64,000 nt of DNA from Artemia franciscana. Taxonomy: Eukaryota > Arthropoda > Branchiopoda > Anostraca > Artemiidae. Below the pieces are notes generated by a model. That model ran no database searches and was not told the origin of the DNA. It saw nothing but the letters and a program-made list of their open reading frames with translations. Of the stretch, positions 24,098 through 33,474 are shown piece by piece. Position 1 is the first letter of the stretch; each line of letters opens with the position of its first letter. The stretch lies in assembly GCF_032884065.1 (NCBI RefSeq), contig NC_088867.1:22946281-23010280 (forward strand). Direction: 5' to 3'. Both the position numbers and the translations under genes were made by a program.

Positions 24098-24248
24098 TGG
24101 AGGTAATTTATTTATGTTGTATGTCGTTATGCTGCTATGTTATTTATGTTGTTATGTTTTTTGTCTTGTTTTTTCTTTTTTTGTGTGTTTACTCCACAGT
24201 TTAATGTACTTTGTGGGTTATAAATAAATTATTATTATTATTATTTAT
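24098..24248 (+). mobile_element. Truncated LINE 3' end with (ATT)n tail
   Basis: This insertion is present in copy beta but absent from alpha. It ends TTTGTGGGTTATAAATAAAT and then (ATT)n, the form of a 5'-truncated Jockey/CR1-like 3' end in plus orientation with AATAAA. The body is T-rich and non-coding. Confidence 0.6.
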
Positions 24249-24270
24249 TGATGGCGTGGATGTTACTTAC

Positions 24271-24404
24271 TTGTTGCCACGTTCAAATTCATAATAATTT
24301 CAGGAGGAAAACTACCTAAAGTATAGCCCTCCCACCATGACTTTTTCTTCCAATCCGTTTCATTTGGTACATCCGTTTCAATTGGTCTCCACCATTTCAT
24401 TATC
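24271..24404 (-). pseudogene. Anoctamin exon B, partial copy (3' part)
   Basis: Minus strand codes MKWWRPIET through NLNVATS-type residues with a GTAAGTAA donor. It stops at plus-strand cattatca before an unrelated ggttaggtcact sequence. About 134 nt of the exon remain and the acceptor is missing. Confidence 0.7.
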
Positions 24405-24973
24405 AGGTTAGGTCACTAAGTCACTAGTCACTAAATTTACGTTTTCTATGTAAAATATGTAAAATATCCGCTACCCAAACTTAAAACTGCCTAAAAGTAC
24501 GATTAAATTCCATCTCGGTTAATTTATGGGAAAGCCTTTTCCACTTATTATAGCAATGTAATTAAAATAAAATTTTACGTATTCAATTTTATTTATTATA
24601 AAATTTTTACTATTTCAATTTTATTTATTTAAATAGAACAAAACCTTTAGCCTCCATATAGTATATTAAACGCTAAATGGTTATTAAATGCGTTCAATAC
24701 GTTGTGGCAATTAAATGTTTCTCCTTGTACTATAAAATATTACATTCAGATGCCTACTGGTAGAGAATTTAGACCACTATGCCACTGCAGGTGTGGGTGG
24801 TTCTTACTTGATAACGTCGAACAAGCTGAACTTGTTCGACGAAATCAGGTTCCACCCAAGTTTTTAACCTGTTGCTAAATGGGTTCTGACTATAACTGAT
24901 ATGAATAGAATTGAATAATCATTACATAAAAATAAACACAAAAGCGAAAATTTATCAGAATCCAGGCACTAAC

Positions 24974-25173
24974 CTCTTCTTGGCGATATCCAAAAATAGT
25001 GTTATATTTTCCTGGCCTGCCAATAAATTTCCCTTTGAAGAATGCAACATAAAAAACTGACGCATATCTGTTGACAAATTCCAGCAAAATCAGTTTCACG
25101 GTGTAACTGTATTCGAATCGGTATTGGTACGATTATATTCCATCTCGGTTAATTTACGGGAAAGTCTTTTCCA
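24974..25173 (-). pseudogene. Anoctamin exon A, copy 1 (1-nt deletion)
   Basis: 200 nt. The donor side is intact (CAAGAAGAG then GTTAGTGCC) and the sequence KLILLEFVNRYASVFYVAFF is open. One A is missing where intact copies read gaaatcgg, so the first third is out of frame. Confidence 0.82.
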
Positions 25174-25618
25174 CTTATTATAGCAATGTAATTAAAATAA
25201 AATTTCACTGTTCAAATTTTACGTATTCAATTTTATTTATTATAAAAGTTTTTACTATTTCAATTTTATTTATTTAAATAGAACAAAACCTTTAGCCTCC
25301 ATATAGTATATTAAACGCTAAATGGTTATTAAATGAGTTCAATACGTTGTGTCAGTTAAATGTTTCTCCTTGTACTATAAAATATTACATTCAGATGCCT
25401 ACTGGTAGAGAATTTAGACCACTATGCCACTGCAGGTGTGGTTGGTTCTTACTTGATAAAGTCGAACAAACTGAACTTGTTCGACGAAATCAGGTTCCAC
25501 CCAAGTTTTTAACCTGTTGCTAAATGCGTTCAGACTATAACTGATATGAATAGAACTGAATAATCATTACATAAAAATAAACACAAAAGCGAAAATTTAT
25601 CAGAATCCAGGCACTAAC

Positions 25619-25817
25619 CTCTTCTTGGCGATATCAAAAATAGTGTTATATTTTCCTGGCCTGCCAATAAATTTCCCTTTGAAGAATGCAACATAAAAAA
25701 CTGACGCATATCTGTTGACAAATTCCAGCAAAATCAGTTTCACGGTGTAACTGTATTCGAATCGGTATTGGTACGATTATATTCCATCTCGGTTAATTTA
25801 CGGGAAAGTCTTTTCCA
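25619..25817 (-). pseudogene. Anoctamin exon A, copy 2 (two 1-nt deletions)
   Basis: 199 nt. One base is missing in gatatc-aaaaatag and one in cgaatcgg, which breaks the frame twice. Donor GTTAGT present. The adjacent hairpin also has one arm mismatch (gaacaaactg). Confidence 0.82.
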
Positions 25818-26262
25818 CTTATTATAGCAATGTAATTAAAATATAATTTCATTGTTCAAATTTTACGTACTCAATTTTACTTAATATAAAAGTTTTTACT
25901 ATTTCAATTTTATTTATTTAAATAGAACAAAACCTTTAGCCTCCATATAGTATATTAAACGCTAAATGGTTATTAAATGCGTTCAATACGTTGTGGCAAT
26001 TAAATGTTTCTCCTTGTACTATAAAATATTAAATTCAGATGCCTACTGGTAGAGAATTTAGACCACTATGCCACTGCAGGTGTGGGTGGTTCTTACTTGA
26101 TAACGTCGAACAAGCTGAACTTGTTCGACGAAATCAGGTTCCACCCAAGTTTTTAACCTGTTGCTAAATGGGTTCTGACTATAACTGATATGAATAGAAT
26201 TGAATAATCATTACATAAAAATAAACACAAAAGCGAAAATTTATCAGAATCCAGGCACTAAC

Positions 26263-26463
26263 CTGTTCTTGGCGATATCCAAAAATAGTGTTATATTTTC
26301 CTGGCCAGCCAATAAATTTCCCTTTGAATAATGCAACATAAGAAACTGACGCATATCTGTTGACAAATTCCAGCAAAATCAGTTTCACGGTGTAACTGTA
26401 TTCGAAATCGGTATTGGTACGATTATATTCCATCTCGGTTAATTTACGGGAAAGTCTTTTCCA
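26263..26463 (-). CDS. Anoctamin (TMEM16) exon A, copy 3 (open)
   Basis: 201 nt, 67 codons, phase 0 at both ends, with candidate acceptor gctataataag and donor GTTAGT. It starts WKRLSRKLTEMEYNRTNTDF and includes RYASVSYVALFKGKFIGWPG. The YxAFFKGxFxGxPG signature is the start of anoctamin helix 5. Changes from the commonest version are VSY for VFY, ALF for AFF, GWPG for GRPG and a final EQ for EE. The Phe-to-Leu and Arg-to-Trp changes fall in the conserved motif, so this copy may be drifting. Confidence 0.8.
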
Positions 26464-26907
26464 CTTATTATAGCAATGTAATTAAAATAAAATTTCACTG
26501 TTCAAATTTTACGTATTATATTTTATTTATTATAAAAGTTTTTACTATTTCAATTTTATTTAATTAAATAGAAGAAAACCTTTAGCCTCCATATATTATA
26601 TTAAACGCTAAATGGTTATTAAATACGTTCAATACGTTGTGGCAATTAAATGTTTCTCCTTGTACTATAAAATATTACATTCAGATGCCTACTGGTAGAG
26701 AATTTAGACAACTATGCCACTGCGGGTGTGGGTGGTTCTTACTTGATAACGTCGAACAAGCTGAACTTGTTCGACGGAATTAGGTTCCACCCAAGTTTTA
26801 ACCTGCTGCTAAATGGGTTCTGACTATAACTGATATGAATAGAATTGAATAATCATTACATAAAAATAAACACAAAAGCGAAAATTTATCAGAATCCAGG
26901 CACTAAC

Positions 26908-27108
26908 CTCTTCTTGGCGATATCCAAAAATAGTGTTATATTTTCCTGGCCTGGCAATCAATTTCCCTTTGAAGAATGCAACATAAAAAACTGACGCATA
27001 TCTGTTGACAAATTCCAGCAAAATCAGTTTCACGGTGTAACTGTATTCGAAATCGGTATTGGTACGATTATATTCCATCTCGGTTAATTTACGGGAAAGT
27101 CTTTTCCA
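26908..27108 (-). CDS. Anoctamin (TMEM16) exon A, copy 4 (open)
   Basis: 67 codons, phase 0-0, donor GTTAGT, with FYVAFFKGKLIARPGKYNTI. It differs from copy 11 at KLIA for KFIG. Its nearest relative is copy 7, 1901 bp away, within the three-monomer block duplication. Confidence 0.82.
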
Positions 27109-27547
27109 CTTATTATAGCAATGTAATTAAAATAAAATTTCACTTTTCAAATTTTACGTATTCAATTTTATTTATTATAAAAGTTTTTACTATTTCAATT
27201 TTATTTGTTTAAATAGAACAAAACCTTTAGCCTCCGTATAGTATATTAAACGCTAAATGGTTATTAAATGCGTTCAATACGTTGTGGCTATTAAATGTTT
27301 CTCCTTGTACTATAAAATATTACATTCAGATGCCTACTGGTAGAGAATTTAGACCACTATGCCACTGCGGGTGTGGGTGGTTCTTACTTGATAACGTCGA
27401 ACAAGCTGAACTTGTTCGACTAAATCAGGTTCCACCCAAGTTTTTAACCTGTTGCTAAATGGGTTCTGACTATAACTGATATGAAAAGAATTGAATAATC
27501 ATTACATAAAAATAAACACAAAAGCGAAAATTTATTAGAATCCAGGC

Positions 27548-27732
27548 ACAAAAATAGTGTTATATTTTCCTGACCTGCCAATAAATTTCCCTTTGAAGAA
27601 TGCAACATAAAAAACTGACGCATATCTGTTGAAAAATTCCCGCAAAATCAGTTTCACGGTATAACTGTATTCGAAATCGGTATTGGTACGATTATATTCC
27701 ATCTCGGTTAATTTACGGGAAAGTCTTTTCCA
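27548..27732 (-). pseudogene. Anoctamin exon A, copy 5 (donor deleted)
   Basis: A 22-bp deletion (ccaggcac joined to aaaaatag) removes the last codons, YRQEE, and the whole GTTAGT donor. This exon cannot be spliced at its normal 3' border. The same deletion is in copy 8, so it predates the block duplication. Confidence 0.83.
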
Positions 27733-28163
27733 CTTATTATAGCAATGTAATTAAAATAAAATTTTACGTATTCAATTTTATTTATTATAAAAGATTTTAC
27801 TATTTCAATTTTATTTATTTAAATAGGACAAAACCTTTAGCCTCCATATAGTATATTAAACGCTAAATGGTTATTAAATGCGTTCAATACGTTGTGGCAA
27901 TTAAATGTTTCTCCTTGTACTATAAAATATTACATTCAGATGCTTACTGGTAGAGAATTTAGACCACTATGCCACTGCAGGTGTGGGTGGTTCTTACTTG
28001 ATAAAGTCGAACAAGCAGAACTTGTTCGACGAAATCAGGTTCCACCCAAGTTTTTAACCCGTTGCTAAATGGGTTCTGACTATAACTGAAATGAATAGAA
28101 TTGAATAATCATTACATAAAAATAAACACAAAAGCGAAAATTTATCAGAATCCAGGCACTAAC

Positions 28164-28364
28164 CTCTTCTTGGCGATATCCAAAAATAGTGTTATATTTT
28201 CCTGGCCTGCCAATCAATTTCCCTTTGAAGAATGCAACATAAGAAACTGACGCATATCTGTTGACAAATTCCCGCAAAATCAGTTTCACGGTGTAACTGT
28301 ATTCGAAATTGGTATTGGTACGATTATATTCCATCTCGGTTAATTTACGGGAAAGTCTTTTCCA
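28164..28364 (-). CDS. Anoctamin (TMEM16) exon A, copy 6 (open)
   Basis: 67 codons with NTNFEYS for NTDFEYS, LILREFVN for LILLEFVN, VSYVAFF and KLIGRPG. Donor GTTAGT and candidate acceptor are intact. Nearly identical to copy 9. Confidence 0.82.
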
Positions 28365-28808
28365 CTTATTATAGCAATGTAATTAAAATAAAATTTCACT
28401 GTTCAAATTTTACGTATTCAATTTTATTTATTATAAAAACTTTTACTATTTCAATTTTATTTATTTAAATCGAACAAAACCTTTAGCCTCCATATAGTAT
28501 ATTAAACGCTAAATGGTTATTAAATGCGTTCAATACGTTGTGGCAATTAAATGTTTCTCCTTGTACTATAAAATATTACATTCAGATCCCTACTGGTAGA
28601 GAATTTAGACCACTATGCCACTGCGGGTGTGGGTGGCTCTTACTTGATAACGTCGAACAAGCTGAACTTGTTCGACGGAATTAGGTTCCACCCAAGTTTT
28701 AACCTGCTGCTAAATGGGTTCTGACTATAACTGATATGAATAGAATTGAATAATCATTACATAAAAATAAACACAAAAGCGAAAATTTATCAGAATCCAG
28801 GCACTAAC

Positions 28809-29009
28809 CTCTTCTTGGCGATATCCAAAAATAGTGTTATATTTTCCTGGCCTGGCAATCAATTTCCCTTTGAAGAATGCAGCATAAAAAACTGACGCAT
28901 ATCTGTTGACAAATTCCAGCAAAATCAGTTTCACGGTGTAACTGTATTCGAAATCGGTATTGGTACGATTATATTCCATCTCGGTTAATTTACGGGAAAG
29001 TCTTTTCCA
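28809..29009 (-). CDS. Anoctamin (TMEM16) exon A, copy 7 (open)
   Basis: 67 codons, as copy 4 except FYAAFF for FYVAFF. Splice borders intact. Confidence 0.82.
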
Positions 29010-29450
29010 CTTATTATAGCAATGTAATTAAAATAAAATTTCACTTTTCAAATTTTACGTATTCAATTTTATTTATTATAAAAGTTTTTACTATTTCAAT
29101 TTTATTTGTTTAAATAGAACAAAACCTTTAGCCTCCGTATAGTATATTAAACGCTAAATGGTTATTAAATGCGTTCAATACGTTGTGGCTATTAAATGTT
29201 TCTCCTTGTTCTATAAAATATTACATTCAGATGCCTACTGGTAGAGAATTTAGACCACTATGCCACTGCTGGTGTGGGTGGTTCTTACTTGATAACGTCG
29301 AACAAGCTGAACTTGTTCGACTAAATCAGGTTCCACCCAAGTTTTTAACCTGTTGCTAAATGGGTTCTGACTATAACTGATATGAAAAGAATTGAATAAT
29401 CATTACATAAAAATAAACACAAAAGCGAAAATTTATTAGAATCCAGGCAC

Positions 29451-29633
29451 AAAAATAGTGTTATATTTTCCTGACCTGCCAATAAATTTCCCTTTGAAGA
29501 ATGCAACATAAAAAACTGACGCATATCTGTTGACAAATTCCCGCAAAATCAGTTTCACGGTATAACTGTATTCGAAATCGGTATTGGTACGATTATATTC
29601 CATCTCGGTTAATTTACGGGAAAGTCTTTTCCA
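29451..29633 (-). pseudogene. Anoctamin exon A, copy 8 (donor deleted)
   Basis: Carries the same 22-bp deletion over YRQEE and the donor as copy 5. Otherwise close to it. Confidence 0.83.
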
Positions 29634-30064
29634 CTTATTATAGCAATGTAATTAAAATAAAATTTTACGTATTCAATTTTATTTATTATAAAAGTTTTTA
29701 CTATTTCAATTTTATTTATTTAAATAGGACAAAACCTTTAGCCTCCATATAGTATATTAAACGCTAAATGGTTATTAAATGCATTCAATACGTTGTGGCA
29801 ATTAAATGTTTCTCCTTGTACTATAAAATATTACATTCAGATGCTTACTGGTAGAGAATTTAGACCACTATGCCACTGCAGGTGTGGGTGGTTCTTACTT
29901 GATAAAGTCGAACAAGCAGAACTTGTTCGACGAAATCAGGTTCCACCCAAGTTTTTAACCCGTTGCTAAATGGGTTCTGACTATAACTGAAATGAATAGA
30001 ATTGAATAATCATTACATAAAAATAAACACAAAAGCGAAAATTTATCAGAATCCAGGCACTAAC

Positions 30065-30265
30065 CTCTTCTTGGCGATATCCAAAAATAGTGTTATATTT
30101 TCCTGGCCTGCCAATCAATTTCCCTTTGAAGAATGCAACATAAGAAACTGACGCATATCTGTTGACAAATTCCCGCAAAATCAGTTTCACGGTGTAACTG
30201 TATTCGAAATTGGTATTGGTACGATTACATTCCATCTCGGTTAATTTACGGGAAAGTCTTTTCCA
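30065..30265 (-). CDS. Anoctamin (TMEM16) exon A, copy 9 (open)
   Basis: 67 codons, as copy 6 with MECNRT for MEYNRT. Splice borders intact. Confidence 0.82.
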
Positions 30266-30710
30266 CTTATTATAGCAATGTAATTAAAATAAAATTTCAC
30301 TGTTCAAATTTTACGTATTCAATTTTATTTATTATAAAAACTTTTACTATTTCAATTTTATTTATTTAAATCGAACAAAACCTTTAGCCTCCATATAGTA
30401 TATTAAACGCTAAATGGTTATTAAATGCGTTCAATACGTTGTGGCAATTAAATGTTTCTCCTTGTACTATAAAATATTACATTCAGATCCCTACTGGTAG
30501 AGAATTTAGACCACTATGCCACTGCGGGTGTGGGTGGCTCTTACTTGATAACGTCGAACAAGCTGAACTTGTTCGACGAAATCAGGTTCCACCCAAGTTT
30601 TTAACCTGTTGCTAAATGGGTTCTGACTATAACTGATATGAATAGAATTGAATAATCACTACATAAAAATAAACACAAAAGCGAAAATTTATCAGAATCC
30701 ATGCACTAAC

Positions 30711-30908
30711 CTCTTCTTGGCGATCCAAAAATAGTGTTATATTTTCCTGGCCTGGCAATCAATTTCCCTTTGAAGAATGCAACATAAAAAACTTACGCAT
30801 ATCTGTTGACAAATTCCAGCAAAATCAGTTTCACGGTTTAACTATATTCGAATCGGTATTGGTACGATTATATTCAATCTCGGTTAATTTACGGGAAAGT
30901 CTTTTCCA
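30711..30908 (-). pseudogene. Anoctamin exon A, copy 10 (3 nt lost in two places)
   Basis: 198 nt: ggcgatccaaa lacks two bases and gaatcgg lacks one. The losses add up to a multiple of three, but most of the exon between them is out of frame, including the AFFKG motif. Confidence 0.82.
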
Positions 30909-31353
30909 CTTATTATAGCAATGTAATTAAAATAAAATTTCACTGTTCAAATTTTACGTATTCAATTTTATTTATTATAAAAGTTTTTACTATTTAAATT
31001 TTATTTATTTAAATAGAACAAAACCTTTAGCCTCCATATAGTATATTAAACGCTAAATGGTTATTAAATGCGTTCAATACGTTGTGGCAATTAAATGTTT
31101 CTCCTTGTACTATAAAATATTACATTCAGATGCCTACTGGTAGAGAATTTAGACCACTATGCCACTGCAGGTGTGGGTGGTTCTTACTTGATAAAGTCGA
31201 ACAAGCTGAACTTGTTCGACGAAATCAGGTTCCACCCAAGTTTTTAACCCGTTGCTAAATGGGTTCTGACTATAACTGATATGAATAGAATTGAATAATC
31301 ATTACATAAAAATAAACACAAAAGCGAAAATTTATCAGAATCCAGGCACTAAC

Positions 31354-31554
31354 CTCTTCTTGGCGATATCCAAAAATAGTGTTATATTTTCCTGGCCTGC
31401 CAATAAATTTCCCTTTGAAGAATGCAACATAAAAAACTGACGTATATCTGTTGACAAATTCCCGCAAAATCAGTTTCACGGTGTAACTGTATTCGAAATC
31501 GGTATTGGTACGATTATATTCCATCTCGGTTAATTTATGGGAAAGTCTTTTCCA
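31354..31554 (-). CDS. Anoctamin (TMEM16) exon A, copy 11 (open)
   Basis: 67 codons with LILREFVNRYTSVFYVAFFK and KFIGRPGKYNT. Donor GTTAGT. It combines features of the L and R types, as expected if monomers exchange sequence. Confidence 0.82.
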
Positions 31555-31999
31555 CTTATTATAGCAATGTAATTAAAATAAAATTTCACTGTTCAAATTT
31601 TACGTATTCAATTTTATTTATTATAAAATTTTTTACTGTTTCAATTTTATTTATTTAAATTGAACAAAACCTTTAGCCTCCATATAGTATATTAAACGCT
31701 AAATGGTTATTAAATGCGTTCAATACGTTGTGGCAATTAAATGTTTCTCCTTGTACTATAAAATATTACATTCAGATGCCTGCTGGTAGAGAATTTAGAC
31801 CACTATGCCACTGCGGGTGTGGGTGGTTCTTACTTGATAACGTCGAACAAGCTGAACTTGTTCGACGAAATCAGGTTCCACCCAAGTTTTTAATCCGTTG
31901 CTAAATGGGTTCTGACTATAACTGATATGAATAGAATTGAATAATCATTACATAAAAATAAACACAAAAGCGAAAATTTATCAGAATCCAGGCACTAAC

Positions 32000-32126
32000 C
32001 TCTTCTTGGCGATATCCAAAAATAGTGTTATATTTTCCTGGCCTGCCAATAAATTTCCCTTTGAAGAATGCAACATAAAAAACTGACGCATATCTGTTGA
32101 CTAATTCCCGCAAAATCAGTTTCACG
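32000..32126 (-). pseudogene. Anoctamin exon A, copy 12, 3' part (split by hAT insertion)
   Basis: 127 nt up to the hAT target duplication. The remaining 74 nt of this exon lie at 40108-40181. Together they make exactly 201 nt, so apart from the hAT this copy is the right length. It reads LRELVNRYASVFYVAFFKGK. Confidence 0.85.
32119..32126. repeat. 8-bp target-site duplication, left (hAT)
   Basis: GTTTCACG directly before the left TIR; the identical octamer is at 40100-40107. Eight bases is the hAT hallmark. Confidence 0.93.
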
Positions 32127-32141
32127 CTGGGTTGCCACCTG
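32127..32141. repeat. hAT left terminal inverted repeat
   Basis: CTGGGTTGCCACCTG, a perfect match to the reverse complement of the other end over 15 bp; the next base differs. Confidence 0.92.
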
Positions 32142-33474
32142 CTCCTGTCCAAAGTGTGCTATATTTCTCGAGAACAGGGTGCTACATAAGTGCTACGCAA
32201 ATTTTTTGCTAAATAAGCAATTTTCGCGTAATCCTGCTTGGTGTTGATCAATTAAAACTTTTAGTCGCGTTTTCAATCACACGAAGATTACAGCATTTCT
32301 ACGAATGCCTTTGTTATTTTAACTAAAGCATTGTACGCACATGCGTAATAAGCTGTGTGGCGCTTTTAGTTGCCAGCGATAGAAAAATTGTACTCTTTTT
32401 AGTACATTTTTTTCAAAGTAGTGAGTTGGTAGTATATTTGAAAAAAGTAGTACTTTTGCGGTACATTTTAAGAAAAGCAGTGCTTTTTGAAAACAAATGT
32501 ACTCTTTCTTCCAAAGGTGATCTAGCTGTATTTTGTCATAAATATGTTAACAGATTACCAATGAAGACAGCTATTCAATGAAGACAGCTATACAAAATTA
32601 AGAAACATCTAAATGTCTAAAAACATTTGTTTTTGATATGTTATTCAAAACTTCCAAAAATTATTTCAAGGTGTTTCAAGCGGGATCACACGAGGTTATA
32701 ATAAATTATTGTTAGTAAGAATCAATTACAATTCGATAGTAGTTTACGCTAGTTTTGAAAAGTCTTTATCTTTCAGTGAACTGAACCTGTGGTATTGAAC
32801 TGAGGTAGTTTTTAGAGGCAAAGATTTCCGAGGCTAAAGGTTTTTCTAGCGGAAAACCAAGAGAAAAATACACTCGGATTTAAGCAATGCGTGAAGCATG
32901 TGGTCGAAAGCAGGACTATTATTCGACTCATCTAGCAGAACTACGCAGTAAAGAGGCTTTAAAGGCACAGTAAACTTGACTAGGCAACTTTCGGTCATCA
33001 AACCGGCCTTGGGGGCTTAGATAAATGTACAGGGACTTATTGTCGACAGGACCCCCCTTCTTTGTCATCTCGAAACTCCTCCTTATTGTTCCCAGAGCAA
33101 GCTGGCAGGCCCTTGCCCCTTATGCACTGTAATTGTGCACTTATGTATTGTAAAAGTTCGCCTTTTTACGTGTAGACCATAGTCAAACGTCACACCGGTA
33201 AAACGGCGTGGGTTCGATTCCTAGTTGCGGCACACAAATTTTTTGCTTTTTTTTCTACTAAACCAAAAATCGAATTTTCGGAAACTGCAATGGTCGTAAC
33301 TAGAATGTTTCTTACTCTCAATATCGACTCAGGGCATATTCTTGATATGTCAGCTAGCTCCCCGAGTCAACTTTGAGTCAAGTTTACTGTTCCTTTACGG
33401 ATGCTCAGCTTTTTTTTTCCAAATCACTGGTTTATTAAAGATCATTTTCGAAAAAAATAAGAATGACTCTTGAA
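32142..33474. other. hAT left non-coding end
   Basis: Two direct GTGCTAC heptamers lie at about 32180-32200. The stretch near 33160-33235 has a box-B-like GGGTTCGATTCC followed by a tRNA-like 3' end and a T-run, but no convincing box A. Otherwise I see no gene. It contains the 3' side of the transposase transcript (minus strand). Confidence 0.5.

Larger units (their letters stand above)
22551..24405. repeat. Composite repeat, copy beta
   Basis: Parallel to 19919-21710 in the same order: exon B upstream intron, second-LINE fragment (22934-23505), downstream intron, partial exon B. It carries an insertion at about 24098-24248 that copy alpha lacks. A truncated piece of the same intron (24406-24499) joins directly to the exon A array. 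Confidence 0.75.

Noticed and set aside
24816-24860. Hammerhead-ribozyme-like fold in the exon A monomers (hairpin followed by GAAATCAGG and a CAGGTT/AACCTG stem)
   Set aside because: The CUGAUGA core is not present (TTGATAA instead), the base at the cleavage site would be G, and no stem I complement was found on either strand.
33160-33240. Possible tRNA gene (GGGTTCGATTCC with tRNA-like 3' end and T-run)
   Set aside because: The T-arm stem does not pair properly, no valid box A or D-arm, and the anticodon stem cannot be placed. At most a SINE or tRNA relic.
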